Origin: Candidatus Moduliflexus flocculans | Lineage (GTDB): Bacteria > Moduliflexota > Moduliflexia > Moduliflexales > Moduliflexaceae | Assembly (NCBI GenBank): GCA_000739515.1 | Contig: DF820457.1 | Coordinates: 160,817-213,977 of the forward strand | DNA length: 53,161 nt | Direction: 5' to 3' | Shown here: positions 35,217-44,767 of the stretch, piece after piece | How positions within the stretch are numbered: the first letter of the stretch is position 1 | Layout: the number at the start of each line of letters is the position of its first letter | The notes under the pieces: model-generated | What the model saw: the letters and a program-made list of their open reading frames with translations, nothing else | Told to the model about the DNA's origin: nothing | Databases searched by the model: none | Made by a program: the position numbers and the translations under genes

Positions 35217-36524
35217 ATGGCATTGTTAGCAAATCAGGCGCGAAGTTACGCCACGGCGATTCATCAGGTCGCTCGCGATGTCTTCAAAAGTGGCAATCCA
35301 GCGGATCGCGTTGTCAACGCATATTTCCGCGATATAAAAAAACTCGGCTCGCGCGACCGGCGCATGATTGCCGAAACATTATTCAGCCTGTTTCGTTGGT
35401 GGGGCTGGTTGCGGCAACTGTTGGAAGATTCCCAGTCTCTTTGGGACGATGGCGGTGAACGATCCGAGGAATGGGCGCGCTTGTTATACGCGGCGCATCT
35501 GCTCGATAATGCTGAATTGCATCCGGTTGCGCAAGAATGGCAGCAGACCGCGAACCTGCCCCACATTTCGCATGGGATGGGCGCGTTGACGCTTGCCGAA
35601 AAATCGCGACGATTACGCGAACTATTTCGCGCAACGCCATTCGACGCCGCAGCGCTTGTGCCAGGATGGCTACAACAGTGTGTGCCGCTTGATGAACAGG
35701 CGTATTTGAGTTTCTTGGCATATTTGCAGCAGCGTCCGCCGCTCTGGCTTCGCGCACAAGTCGAGCGCGAAGCGTTGATTCTGGAACTTCGCTCTGCCGG
35801 GCTTGTCCCAACACTCACGGCCATGCTGCCACAGGCCCTCTGTCTTGAACAGGCGCGAGTCAATTTGTTCGAATTACAAAGTTTTCGAGATGGAAAATTC
35901 GAATTGCAGGATTTCGCGTCGCAGATGATCGGCATTGCCACGCAGGCGAAACCTGGCGAACGCTGGTGGGACGCCTGCGCCGGTGCAGGCGGCAAAACGT
36001 TGCAGCTTGCGGCGATGATGCAGAACAAAGGCACGCTGATCGCCTCAGACATTCGCGAATATAAACTTTTAGAACTGCGCAAACGCGCCCGCCGCGCCCA
36101 ATTTTCCAATATCTCGCCGCGCCCCTGGAATGAGGCCAAATTGCCGGTGAAACACGGCAGCGTAGATGGCGTATTAGTTGATGCGCCCTGCACCGGCACA
36201 GGCACATGGCGGCGCAATCCCGATTGCCGCTGGACGGCGAAGGCAGAAGACGTGGCGGAAATGGCGCAATTGCAGTTAGATATTTTATCGCGCGCTTCGA
36301 AAGCGGCAAAACCGGGCGGCGTGGTCGTCTATGCAACCTGCTCGGTTTGCGAGGCCGAAAATGAGGCGGTCGTTCGCGCCTTTTTAGCGCAACGCCAGGA
36401 ATTTACGCTGGAAGGCTGGCAAAATCCGCTGACCGGCACATTGACCGATGGCATGTTGCGCGTTTGGCCGATGGATGCGAATTGCGATGCAACCTTTGCG
36501 GCGAGATTCAGACGAAATATGTAA
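35217..36524 (+). CDS. RsmB/NOP2-type RNA cytosine-C5 methyltransferase
   Basis: 435 residues: an N-terminal NusB-like helical domain (about 1-150) and a C-terminal SAM-dependent domain with the motifs DACAGAGGKTLQLAA (SAM binding), DGVLVDAPCTGTG (motif IV, Cys325) and GVVVYATCSVCEAEN (motif VI, catalytic Cys375). Both active-site cysteines of the class are present. Family members methylate cytosine in 16S rRNA (RsmB/RsmF) or in tRNA; the exact base cannot be told. The upstream gene runs the other way, so it is transcribed from its own promoter. Confidence 0.88.
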   Translation: MALLANQARSYATAIHQVARDVFKSGNPADRVVNAYFRDIKKLGSRDRRMIAETLFSLFRWWGWLRQLLEDSQSLWDDGGERSEEWARLLYAAHLLDNAELHPVAQEWQQTANLPHISHGMGALTLAEKSRRLRELFRATPFDAAALVPGWLQQCVPLDEQAYLSFLAYLQQRPPLWLRAQVEREALILELRSAGLVPTLTAMLPQALCLEQARVNLFELQSFRDGKFELQDFASQMIGIATQAKPGERWWDACAGAGGKTLQLAAMMQNKGTLIASDIREYKLLELRKRARRAQFSNISPRPWNEAKLPVKHGSVDGVLVDAPCTGTGTWRRNPDCRWTAKAEDVAEMAQLQLDILSRASKAAKPGGVVVYATCSVCEAENEAVVRAFLAQRQEFTLEGWQNPLTGTLTDGMLRVWPMDANCDATFAARFRRNM

Positions 36525-36550
36525 CTTCTATCATCCTGCTCACCGGATGG

Positions 36551-36607
36551 AAAGGGCGGGCGCAATCAAACGTGATTTTCAGCAACCAATTTTTCCGCCC
36601 GTCCTTT
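36551..36607. repeat. 12-bp stem hairpin of the CAACCAATTTT family
   Basis: Stem 36551-36562 with 36596-36607 (one mismatch), and a 33-nt loop containing CAACCAATTTTT. A second copy with a diverged stem but the same loop end lies at 37515-37569. The two copies bracket the 57-residue ORF and the GNAT gene. Confidence 0.55.
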
Positions 36608-36711
36608 GCGCTCAGGAGCAAGCGTCTCCTCCGTCCCATCTTAGTGACGTGAGGAGAGTTCCCGTAAAATAGCATTTGACTCTTTTGCCACAATTTGTAA
36701 TAACACGAGGG

Positions 36712-36885
36712 CTATGCCGCGAGGTTTTCGATCTCCACGCTCCCGATGCCGAAGCGTTCGAATACGAAAGCCAGGGGAAAATTCGTTTGTTTTAAATCAG
36801 GTTCGCCGTCGTCTGTGGGGCAACGCGAAAAAGCCCTCTGGAACAGCGGCTCATTATGCAACGAATCGAATAGCGTAAAACGCAT
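36712..36885 (-). CDS. 57-residue hypothetical protein coupled to a GNAT gene
   Basis: A 57-codon ORF starting MRFTLFDSLHN and ending SVEIENLAA, with a stop at 36712-36714. The ATG lies only 3 bp after the stop of the GNAT gene on the same strand, so translation is probably coupled. Charge and composition are ordinary for a small soluble protein. No family is recognised. It could be a real small partner or a fragment of a larger gene; no frameshift is evident within it. Confidence 0.45.
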   Translation of the reverse strand: MRFTLFDSLHNEPLFQRAFSRCPTDDGEPDLKQTNFPLAFVFERFGIGSVEIENLAA

Positions 36886-36888
36886 TGT

Positions 36889-37335
36889 CTAATAATCCAT
36901 CGCCAGTCGTAACATATCTTTGAGTTGAATGCCGTTTTCGTAGATCGGCTCTTTATAGTTAACCAGGAAGAAATCTTTCTCTATGGCAACGACTCGAAAT
37001 CCTTCCCGCTGATAATAAGCAAGCTGATACCCAAACGTCCCGGTTCCGACCTCAAGGCGGAGCGCACCCATATTACGGACAGTGGTCACGGCATGCTTGA
37101 GCAGTTCCGACCCAATGCCCTTCCGTTGATGTTCAGGCAACACCGCAATACTCATCAACTCATAGACGCCCGGAGCAATACACTGCACAACATACGCACC
37201 GACCGGTTCGCCCTGAAGCATCGCGGCGAAACATTGTGATCGTGGCAAGTACGCTTGTATTTTCTCAACTGACGGGTCTGCTTCCAACAGCAACTCTATT
37301 GGCGCCTTCGTGTTCGGAACTTCTTGAATTTCCAC
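36889..37335 (-). CDS. GNAT-family N-acetyltransferase
   Basis: 148 residues. The acetyl-CoA-binding motif is in IAVLPEHQRKGIGSELLKHAV (Q/R-x-x-G-x-G), about residues 80-100, followed by ALRLEVGTGTFGYQLAYYQREGFRVV, the usual C-terminal half. Single-domain cytoplasmic acetyltransferase. It is followed without a gap by a 57-residue ORF, and it stands beside the decayed insertion-sequence zone. The substrate is not shown by the sequence. Confidence 0.85.
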   Translation of the reverse strand: MEIQEVPNTKAPIELLLEADPSVEKIQAYLPRSQCFAAMLQGEPVGAYVVQCIAPGVYELMSIAVLPEHQRKGIGSELLKHAVTTVRNMGALRLEVGTGTFGYQLAYYQREGFRVVAIEKDFFLVNYKEPIYENGIQLKDMLRLAMDY

Positions 37336-37514
37336 TGTTCATTCTCCGGTTGATGCATCGTATATGTTTCTTCGGCTCACAGCATCTTTACAACATGTCT
37401 TATATTTGACAGGTTGATGCGTGAGATGAGAATTGTCAACGATTTCTTCTTTGTGTTGGAATTCTCCTCTCAGTTTGGAGAAAGAAGCCCTAACGCCGCG
37501 CATAACGCGCCAGA

Positions 37515-37569
37515 AAAGGCAGGCGCTGTTGCACTTAAATTCCGGCAACCAATTTTCCCGCCTGCCTTT
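37515..37569. repeat. Second hairpin of the CAACCAATTTT family
   Basis: A perfect 11-bp stem (37515-37525 with 37559-37569) and a loop containing CAACCAATTTT, like 36551-36607. The rest of 37336-37924 has no supported gene. Confidence 0.55.
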
Positions 37570-37924
37570 CCTGGTCGCCGTTCATGCGCATCGTTATGCC
37601 CCAATTCCCCTACAAGCTCCTGTGCGTCTTATTTTTCGTGTAATTACCGAATATCATTGAGCCAAAACATGCCATCATATGTCAAGTTTTCATTTCTCCC
37701 AATCGCTTACAATCCAGTTTTTTCCCAGACGTTCTGAGCCTTCAGCGCATGGTGGCTGAGACAAACACCTCCGTATTATTGTAACAGTGACATGTCTTCA
37801 AGACAGACACAAACAAGCGGGGGGCAACTCCCCCAAAACAAGCACCAAACCGTTATGCGAGAGGGATATGCTAAAACTGCGGTGCGTCCCAGTGGTCTGC
37901 TCCATGCGTTTGTTAGCAATGCCT

Positions 37925-38251
37925 TTATTGACAACCACTTACCATGCTATTATGGCCCGGATATTGCTCCGTCATAAGAATGCCGTGTGCATAATCAATA
38001 CTGATCAGAACTCGGCGAAAAAAATCAAGACCAATAAGGGCATCAATACCCCAGGAGGCTTCGAACGCAGAGACAACGACCTCAAAGTTGGTGAACGTAT
38101 GCCCTCAGATTTCAACATCTGGCAGGATCATTTTCGCGTATTTCTGGGTTTGCAAGCCGGAAGGAATACGTCGGTCTTCACGTGGTGATGCAAGGCAGCC
38201 CGTTGCGACCAAAAACTGAACAGAAAATTCCGTCTTTGGCGCACCAGTATC
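37925..38251 (-). pseudogene. Remnant of a retropepsin-like aspartyl protease
   Basis: On the minus strand, reading from 38251, one frame gives DTGAPKTEFSVQFLVATG, then a further ~85 residues including IDALIGLDFFRRVLI, to a TAA at 37925-37927. DTGA is the active-site motif of retropepsin-like aspartyl proteases and the later (L)IGLDFF is the usual second hydrophobic strand. The frame is closed once by an in-frame TGA at about 38105, after the VEI residues. The reading begins directly at the end of the insertion sequence (38253), so the N-terminal part has been cut off. Nothing clearly matching it was found on the far side of the element. Confidence 0.7.
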
Positions 38252-38252
38252 C

Positions 38253-39376
38253 CAGGACTTACGCAAGAACCATTTTCAGCGTCGGGTTGCGCAGTTCGTT
38301 GTTCATATAGTCATCCAGTAATGCGTGTTTGAGATGATAAATCGTCGTCTGTGCGTGTTCTGCAAGTGTATGAAGTCGATTCCAGGCCAGGATGGCACAC
38401 GCGATATGATTCCGTTGAATGCGAGCGATCCGGCATTGACAGGCTTCAATCCCAGTTTCTTGCTTGGTCTCGCGGTGAAACTCCTCCACTGTCCAGCGCA
38501 GGTCAACAACCTCTTGAACAACCTGGACAGAAAGGGGAGTCCGGTCGTTGGTGACGAGAAAATCCCCAACCGGTTCCGAGCACGGGGTAGACCGCAACAG
38601 GCGGAATAAGGTCACGCGATGACCATGCGGGAAATCACGGAGATGCACCTGTTTGCCGGAGAGGTCTTCTTCTGGAGTCCATCCCAGGGGGGCGCGACGC
38701 GCTGATATGTTCCGGCAAGCGCCGAGGTCGTCACGAGACGATTCGTTTTGAGAGGACAATAATAGCATTTCCCCATTCGTTCAATGACACGCATGAACCA
38801 TTTCGTGGCATACCAGGTGTCCATCAAGACTCCCCGAAAGAGGAGGCGGCGTTTGTAACACGCCTGCGAGAGCATCTCGCACGCATGCTGGAGCGTGCTC
38901 TTCCCGTCCACATCAGGATCGTAGAGCCGATAGTCAATCTCCCAAAACCGGTGAAGGTCAGGATTGACATAGACACAACTGACCACGCCGATTCCAGGAA
39001 TCACGGCGTGGGCGTTGCCACTATATTGTACCCGGACGCCCTCAATGTGGGAGGAATAGCGTTTATCCAACACGGGATCATCAAAAATGAGATAACCGTG
39101 TTCTGACAGCACCATCTCCGTTCTGACGTTCTCCCAGACGAGATGAGGACGCAGATGTTCCCCTCGCAGATAGCGATTGATGCGATCATGGCTAAATTTC
39201 TTGACATGATCAGCAAAATAGGTGAGCGTATAATTGATTTGGGGGCTTAATAAGAATTGGCAATATGCCAGGGCACTCATTCGAGCGGAATCCATCATTA
39301 TCACCTCCGACATTTTCTGAAGATGCAAGATTCTCTGGCGATGTCAAGGAGATTTTTGCTTTTTGCGTAAGTCCTG
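38253..39376 (-). mobile_element. IS4-type insertion sequence with frameshifted transposase
   Basis: The element is bounded by CAGGACTTACGCAA (38253-38266) and its exact reverse complement TTGCGTAAGTCCTG (39363-39376), giving 1124 bp. Inside is one minus-strand DDE transposase in two frames. A further inverted copy of the left-end 55 bp follows at 39379-39433. A target-site duplication could not be fixed because of that extra copy. The IS4/IS701-like assignment rests on the transposase motifs. Confidence 0.75.
38259..39328 (-). pseudogene. IS4-family DDE transposase, split by a frameshift
   Basis: The upstream frame (from about 39328) carries the N-terminal and catalytic parts: FDDPVLDKRYSSH (first Asp), DGKSTLQHACEML, and LMDTWYATKWF (second Asp). 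Homology stops at a run of six C on the minus strand (38687-38692), after which the -1 frame continues with LGWTPEEDLSGKQVHL and the Tyr/Trp-x2-x3-Glu-x6-Lys type signature LRWTVEEFHRETKQETG (third acidic residue), ending at 38259. All catalytic positions survive, but in two frames. The break is either a one-base loss in the homopolymer or a -1 translational shift of the kind some IS elements use. Confidence 0.8.
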
Positions 39377-39378
39377 TC

Positions 39379-39433
39379 TATGAACAACGAACTGCGCAAC
39401 CCGACGCTGAAAATGGTTTTTGCGTAAGTCCTG
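39379..39433. repeat. Inverted copy of the IS left end
   Basis: These 55 bases match the reverse complement of 38253-38307 at all but one position. They start two bases after the right terminal repeat and again end in GTAAGTCCTG. This looks like the remains of a second copy of the element in opposite orientation. Confidence 0.85.
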
Positions 39434-39590
39434 TGTATGTGTGATAGCTTTGAAGAACTGTTATCCAAGCTATACGAACCAGAATTTTGATTATTCGGTT
39501 ATTGGCGATTCTTAATACCCTGCTTGCCTTATGCGAAACATTTCTGCATCTGGCATAATCAAGCTCTGTCAGGGGGACTCTGACAGCGCG

Positions 39591-40739
39591 TCAGGATGTG
39601 TGCAGATTGTGGACGGCGATGTTTTTCGGATACGTAAGCCAGAAGGTACTGCCGCTGCCGAGGGCGCTTTCTACCCAGATTTTCCCGCCATACGTTTCGA
39701 TGACTTTTTTCACAATGCTGAGGCCGACGCCGCTGCTTTCGGAATTTTCCGATGTGCTGTTGAGCGTTTGAAAAATTTGGAAAATTCTTTCGTGATATTG
39801 CGGGGCAATTCCCGGCCCATTATCAGCAATCCAGAAGCGCCAGAAATGCTCGTCTTCGCGGCATCCGATTTGAATGCGGCCTTCGGGCTTGTCCATGAAT
39901 TTCATCGCATTGCTGAGCAGGTTCTGAAACACCTGGGCGATTTGCGTCGTATTTCCCTTCAGAGTCGGCAATGACGTTTCACACGTCACCTGAATGTTCG
40001 TCGGCGGCATCAAGCTTTTGATCACATCGGCGAGCAGCAGGTTCAGATCGATCTCATCAACGGTTTCCACAAGCCGCCCGGCTCTGGAATAGGCCAGAAT
40101 GCCGTCAATCAGGCTGTCCATGCGCTTGACGCGATTAATCAGCAGATCGAGGAGTTCTTTGCCTTCTTGTGCCAGCGAATCGCCATGATCTTGAATCAGC
40201 CAGGTCGAAAGCTGAGAAATGCCTCGCAGCGGGGCTTTTAAATCGTGGGACACAATATAGGCAAAATTTCGCAGTTCTTTATTCGTGACCTCTAATTCAT
40301 TCGTGCGTTCCTGCAAGCGCTGATTTGATTCCTGGAGACGTTTTTGAAGGTCGCGCATCGTCAAATGGGTTCTAACTCGCGCTAAGACTTCGTCATGTTG
40401 AAACGGTTTCGTAATGTAATCTACCGCGCCTAATTCAAAGCCTTTTAACTTATCAATCTGTTCGATCAGCGCGCTGAGAAAGATGACGGGGATATCCCTG
40501 GTCTGCTCATTGGCTTTTAAGCGGCGACACACTTCAAATCCGCTGATATCGGGCATCATGACATCCAACAGAATAATATCAGGAGACGCATGCTGAAACA
40601 CGTCGAACACTTCTTGCCCATTTTTAGCAACCAACAACTCAAACCCGACTCGTTCCAGCACGTGAATGAGAATGGCGATATTTTCAATTTTATCGTCAAC
40701 AATCAAAACTTTATGCGGCATCGAAGACTGCGCACTCAT
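39591..40739 (-). CDS. Receiver-histidine kinase protein (atypical REC-HK)
   Basis: 382 residues, no membrane segment. The receiver domain has VDDKIEN, phospho-acceptor Asp59 ([11 protein letters not shown]) and Lys111 (YITKPF). A coiled-coil linker (about 125-155) follows. The kinase part has the H-box SHDLKAPLR (His165), N-box [12 protein letters not shown]-boxes [12 protein letters not shown] and [11 protein letters not shown]. It is the last gene of a three-gene operon (binding protein, membrane hybrid kinase, this kinase) and overlaps the kinase gene by 4 bp (ATGA). Probably takes phosphate from the membrane kinase's receiver or passes it on. Confidence 0.9.
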   Translation of the reverse strand: MSAQSSMPHKVLIVDDKIENIAILIHVLERVGFELLVAKNGQEVFDVFQHASPDIILLDVMMPDISGFEVCRRLKANEQTRDIPVIFLSALIEQIDKLKGFELGAVDYITKPFQHDEVLARVRTHLTMRDLQKRLQESNQRLQERTNELEVTNKELRNFAYIVSHDLKAPLRGISQLSTWLIQDHGDSLAQEGKELLDLLINRVKRMDSLIDGILAYSRAGRLVETVDEIDLNLLLADVIKSLMPPTNIQVTCETSLPTLKGNTTQIAQVFQNLLSNAMKFMDKPEGRIQIGCREDEHFWRFWIADNGPGIAPQYHERIFQIFQTLNSTSENSESSGVGLSIVKKVIETYGGKIWVESALGSGSTFWLTYPKNIAVHNLHTS

Positions 40740-43066
40740 GGATTCGCTCCCCTGAGATAAGTGGCCAAAAACTCGACCATGCTGTCGAATTGATACTGGG
40801 CTGCATAGAATTGCACGTTCGAGAGAAATGCCTGATATTCCGTCCCGCGTTGCTGAAACATGTCAAGCCATTTTTTGATGGCAGTAATATTTCGAGCCTG
40901 AGCAGCGCTGAAAAGTGTCTGCAAATCTTCCAATGGCGGGATCGCGCCAATCGGTTCTTCGAGGATACATGTGGCGGAGTGCTTCAGCTTCGCATTTTCA
41001 TATACCCATTCAAGCCCTAAATATTGCTGCAATATCTGGAAAAGCCGATCAAAATAGACGGGTTTCGACAAAAACTCGTCACAGCCTGCTTCAAGGCTTT
41101 TCTGACGATATTCTTCGGAAATGTTTGCTGAAATGGCAATAATCGGCATCGCCTCGCATTTTGGAAATTGCCGAAGCCGCCGGGCGACTTCCAATCCGTC
41201 CATCTCTGGCATGATGATGTCTAAAAAGAGCAAGTCTGGTCGGCGGTTTCGAATTTTTTCGAGCGCAATGTCTCCTCGTTCAGCGTCGTCAACTCGAAAA
41301 TCGAGCGGCCTGAGCATATCGCGCATGACGGCAAGATTCTGCGGATCGTCATCCACGATGAGAATATGCCGACGCTCGCCGACATAGCCGGTAATTCGAT
41401 GATCCGGGCTGCTTGATTCCGACGCGTGCGTCGAGATCGCGACGACGGAAAGATCGAACCAGAAGACGCTTCCCCGCCCCACTTCGCTTTCGACGCATAA
41501 CTCGCCTCCCATCATGCGCACTAATGAGCGGCTGATGGCTAATCCTAACCCGGTGCCTTCAATGTGAGCGGCATTGGTGTCAACCTGATAAAACGCGTCA
41601 AAGATTTTTCCGAGTTGATCGGCGGGAATGCCAATGCCGGTATCCTGAATTTCGAATCGCAATGTCATCGAGGAAGGCGCATCGGCGTGATCACGCTGGC
41701 AGACGCGAAAGGTAATGGTTCCCTGCTCAGTGTATTTGACCGCGTTATTCAAAATATTGAGCAATACCTGGCGCAGCCGGTGTTCATCAATCAAAATGCG
41801 CGCGGGCAAGTCCGGCGCAAAATCCGTGACAACGCTCACCTGCTTTTGATAGGCGCGAATGCGCATCATGTTCGCGATGTCATGCAAAAATTTGGGCAAT
41901 GCGACATCTTTGGCCTGTAAATCGAGCTTTTGTGTCTCTACTTTTGAAAATTCCAGGAGGTCGTCAATCATTTGGAGCAAATGCTCCCCGCTGCGATGAA
42001 TCGTCTCAATCGCTTTGTGCTCATGCGCAGAAAGCGCACGCTCTTGCTCAAGGATTTGCGCGTACCCTAAAATGACATTCAGCGGCGTCCGCAATTCATG
42101 ACTCATATTGGCGAGAAACATGGATTTGGAGCGGCTCGCCTGTTCAGCGGTTTCTTTGGCCTGCTGCAATTCTCGATTCATCAGCACAAGTTCTTCAGTG
42201 CGCTGCTGCACGCGCATTTCCAATTCCGCATACATGTTGCGGAGGCGCTCTTCGGCGCGGAGGCGGCGGATAATATCGCTTTTCAAGCGCACCTGCAAAT
42301 CATTTAACGCGGCGACCACCATATCTAATTCATCCATGCTGCCGTATTTCGGGTGATGACGCTGCAACGCGAGTATGCTCTCTAACTGGTGGACATTCAG
42401 CGAAGAGGTATAATTGGCCATTGTCACTAAATGGCGCGTAATCAAGAGATGAGTAATGATCAGCAGCATAAAGGCAGTCAAAAAGGTTTGGACGGCGTTG
42501 GTGGCGAAAATCAGCATGGCGTTTTTCGCGAGCCGCTGTTTGATGCTATTGCGCGTGATCACAATTTTTAAGACGCCTAATGGGAGGCGATTCGATTTTT
42601 TGTAACGAATCGTCTTATATTCAAGCGGAAATTCGCGAATAGCGCTTACTTTCGCGTTTGGATTGCCTGCTGAAAATGTCCCGATGTGACTCTCGGGCGA
42701 GATAATTTCGACATAGGCGATATATTCAAATTCAAGTAATCCGCGCAATTGCAGCAGGAGTTGCTCGGCATCAAGTTCGTAGAGACTCTGTTCTAAGGCA
42801 GGGAGATAACTCGCGGCGATGAACTGCAAGTCCTCTTCAATAGAGTCCAGATCATGCCGGTAACTTAACCAGAGTTGGAGCGCGGAAGCGAACAGCGTGA
42901 AGATTGCGCTGCACAGCACGGCGTACCAGAAAAGTCGCAATGATAATCGGCTGGTTAATCTGAGGCGCGGCAAAGAAAATTTCGTGAACATAGCGCGTAT
43001 CCGTGAGGAGGCAATATGCTTTCGCAATACGGTCTTGGCATGACTACAACGCCTGAATGTGTTCAT
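40736..43066 (-). CDS. Membrane hybrid sensor histidine kinase with C-terminal receiver
   Basis: About 776 residues from Met at 43066. Two membrane segments (about 50-67 and 182-207) enclose a periplasmic sensor of ~115 residues. A coiled-coil region precedes the H-box [16 protein letters not shown]; the catalytic domain has [22 protein letters not shown] and GTGLGLAIS. The receiver follows: [14 protein letters not shown] and [13 protein letters not shown], with a C-terminal extension of ~85 residues. The start at 43066 overlaps the binding-protein stop (ATGA) and so is favoured; a later Met at 42991 is the alternative. It likely senses the binding protein encoded just upstream. Confidence 0.9.
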   Translation of the reverse strand: MNTFRRCSHAKTVLRKHIASSRIRAMFTKFSLPRLRLTSRLSLRLFWYAVLCSAIFTLFASALQLWLSYRHDLDSIEEDLQFIAASYLPALEQSLYELDAEQLLLQLRGLLEFEYIAYVEIISPESHIGTFSAGNPNAKVSAIREFPLEYKTIRYKKSNRLPLGVLKIVITRNSIKQRLAKNAMLIFATNAVQTFLTAFMLLIITHLLITRHLVTMANYTSSLNVHQLESILALQRHHPKYGSMDELDMVVAALNDLQVRLKSDIIRRLRAEERLRNMYAELEMRVQQRTEELVLMNRELQQAKETAEQASRSKSMFLANMSHELRTPLNVILGYAQILEQERALSAHEHKAIETIHRSGEHLLQMIDDLLEFSKVETQKLDLQAKDVALPKFLHDIANMMRIRAYQKQVSVVTDFAPDLPARILIDEHRLRQVLLNILNNAVKYTEQGTITFRVCQRDHADAPSSMTLRFEIQDTGIGIPADQLGKIFDAFYQVDTNAAHIEGTGLGLAISRSLVRMMGGELCVESEVGRGSVFWFDLSVVAISTHASESSSPDHRITGYVGERRHILIVDDDPQNLAVMRDMLRPLDFRVDDAERGDIALEKIRNRRPDLLFLDIIMPEMDGLEVARRLRQFPKCEAMPIIAISANISEEYRQKSLEAGCDEFLSKPVYFDRLFQILQQYLGLEWVYENAKLKHSATCILEEPIGAIPPLEDLQTLFSAAQARNITAIKKWLDMFQQRGTEYQAFLSNVQFYAAQYQFDSMVEFLATYLRGANP

Positions 43067-44157
43067 GGCGCGCGTTTCTGCATCGCTTTTTTCCACATCC
43101 GCCTGAAGCCATCCTGATCGTCGCGTGACAAGATTTTCCATAACACGAAATGTTGTTCGAAATAGGTTGGATCGTCAAGATGGTACGTGGCGTTTTCTTC
43201 TGGCGTCAAGCGATCTTTGATGCTTAAATTGACGGGGAACTGGGCGATATTTCGCACATATCCGACTTGCACGTCCGGGCTGAGACTGTGATTAATCCAG
43301 GCTTCCGCAATGGCTTTCATGGTGGGATTATCCTTTAAGTTCGCCGAGATCATCCAATTATCAACCCATCCGGTCGTACCTTCTTTCGGTTCAGCCATTT
43401 TCCAGATTTCTCCGCGCCGCTGTAATTCGGGAAACGCAAATCCCCAGGCGGTGGACAGCGCCAGGCCTTGCAAATCATCCGCCGTATCCACGCCGACCCA
43501 GAGCGTAGTGGCATATTGCGCCAATTCATCAATCCGTCGCTGTATTTTGGTGGTGCTGACTGCGGTAAACTGAAAAATTTGCTCTTTACTCAAACCGGCG
43601 GCTAATCCGGCAGTATAAATATTGGCTTCGTGGTAATCGGCGCTGATCGCATATTTTCCGTGATACTGCGGATCCCACAAGACCTGCCAACTGGTTGGCG
43701 CTTCCGGGAACACCGCCGTATTATAGGCCAATCCATACGGGCCATACACAATCGGCGCGCCATACACCTGTCCATTTTCTGTAATATACTCCGCATGTTG
43801 CAGCGTGGGAATAATCTGCGCGTAGTTAGGAATATTGTCAAGGTTGAGCGGCAAGACCAATCCGGCTTGAATCAACGGCCAGCGTTCTGATTTGGGGATG
43901 TTGTGCGCGGGGCTGATCAGATCAACGGTTTTGCCGCGAATGCCATCGAAAAATTCTTGCGGGTCTGAGACATTCCGCACAATAACCGTGACATCCAATC
44001 CAAACTTTTCTTTGACCAATTGCTCGAACGAGGCCGTATATTCGGGCGCGGCATACCCTTCCCAGCAAAGAATGCGCAACTCTTCCGCTTCTGCGAATTG
44101 ACCGAAACACCAGATGAGCGCAAAAAGAAACATCCCCCTGAACATGCGAAATAACAT
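43063..44157 (-). CDS. Periplasmic binding protein, PotD-like, feeding a histidine kinase
   Basis: 364 residues with a signal peptide [19 protein letters not shown], cut near FAEA-EE, and no lipobox. [15 protein letters not shown] at the mature start and [33 protein letters not shown] are typical for spermidine/putrescine-binding (PotD/PotF-type) proteins. GAGGGGAACGCC precedes the start at 44157. There is no permease or ATPase beside it; the next genes are two histidine kinases in the same operon. It therefore probably presents its ligand to the kinase rather than importing it (inference). Confidence 0.85.
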   Translation of the reverse strand: MLFRMFRGMFLFALIWCFGQFAEAEELRILCWEGYAAPEYTASFEQLVKEKFGLDVTVIVRNVSDPQEFFDGIRGKTVDLISPAHNIPKSERWPLIQAGLVLPLNLDNIPNYAQIIPTLQHAEYITENGQVYGAPIVYGPYGLAYNTAVFPEAPTSWQVLWDPQYHGKYAISADYHEANIYTAGLAAGLSKEQIFQFTAVSTTKIQRRIDELAQYATTLWVGVDTADDLQGLALSTAWGFAFPELQRRGEIWKMAEPKEGTTGWVDNWMISANLKDNPTMKAIAEAWINHSLSPDVQVGYVRNIAQFPVNLSIKDRLTPEENATYHLDDPTYFEQHFVLWKILSRDDQDGFRRMWKKAMQKRAP

Positions 44158-44274
44158 GGCGTTCCCCTCTGTTTGATGACTGTGAATGTGAGAAATTTCA
44201 GGCCGCACAAATTGCGAACTTTTAGAAACTGTTTTTAACGTCTCTATCGCAGGCGCGTTGCGCAAACGACAACA

Positions 44275-44321
44275 GGAGTGTCAACGCTTGCTTTGACGGC
44301 CAAAGCAAGCGTTGACACTCC
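44275..44321. repeat. 21-bp perfect hairpin, family of 33301-33348
   Basis: GGAGTGTCAACGCTTGCTTTG (44275-44295) is exactly complementary to 44301-44321 with an ACGGC loop. It shares the GGAG, CAACGCT and GCTTT stem blocks with 33301-33348. It is the first of three palindromes packed into the 610-bp gap 44158-44767, which holds no supported gene. Confidence 0.8.
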
Positions 44322-44341
44322 AGACTTTTACAATAGGATCT

Positions 44342-44435
44342 TCAATTCCTCACAAAAACTACAACGAATTGAAGGCGTGAAGTGGCTCAAATTCGTTTCT
44401 TTCTTCAATTCGTTGTAGTTTTTGTGAGGAATTGA
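44342..44435. repeat. 33-bp perfect inverted repeat with 28-nt loop
   Basis: Arms 44342-44374 and 44403-44435 are exact reverse complements. Each arm also has short CTTCAATT/AATTGAAG ends of its own. The arm length is like a CRISPR repeat, but the arms are inverted rather than direct, and no cas genes are near. Confidence 0.8.
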
Positions 44436-44654
44436 GCAACAAACAGCCTCTTCATTGATCGTCTTTTTGATAATATGTGGAGGTCTCGTGAAAGGTCAAG
44501 CGAAATATGTTTGAGAAGATGAGATGTTGCCGAACAAAAGGATTTTCGCAATGATTCAGGAATGCCAACGCACGCGCCGACACTCCTGATTGTTAAAACA
44601 GTCTCTTAACGTGATGTGCAACTTTTTGAAATTTCTCTGTCAAACAGGCGTCTT

Positions 44655-44740
44655 GACCCACCCCTTGCCCATGTCAGGAGGGGAATTCGTTCATTTGCAG
44701 GCATCGCATTCCCTTCCTGGGAGGGGCAAGGGGTGGGGTC
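44655..44740. repeat. Long imperfect C/G-rich inverted repeat
   Basis: The C-rich arm 44655-44686 and the G-rich arm 44708-44740 pair imperfectly. The C-rich text is closely related to 33-64 and to the inner part of 7486-7669. It lies just downstream of the ACT-GNAT gene, on its 3' side. Confidence 0.7.
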
Positions 44741-44767
44741 TCATCTCACGTTGCACATCGCGTTCTC

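Noticed and set aside
35264..36217. 317-residue ORF antisense to the RsmB-like gene
   Set aside because: The plus-strand methyltransferase has all its motifs; the antisense frame is Ser/Arg/Cys-rich, typical of a shadow.
37490..37605. Integron attC-like site (TAAC ... GTTATGC with a palindromic middle)
   Set aside because: The core sites do not fit the consensus well and there is no integrase or cassette array. A hairpin of the CAACCAATTTT family explains the symmetry.
37787..38188. 133-residue plus-strand ORF
   Set aside because: It is antisense to the protease remnant, which shows a recognisable DTGA motif on the minus strand.
44340..44436. Possible CRISPR repeat pair
   Set aside because: The two 33-bp arms are inverted, not direct; there is a single pair and no cas gene in the window.
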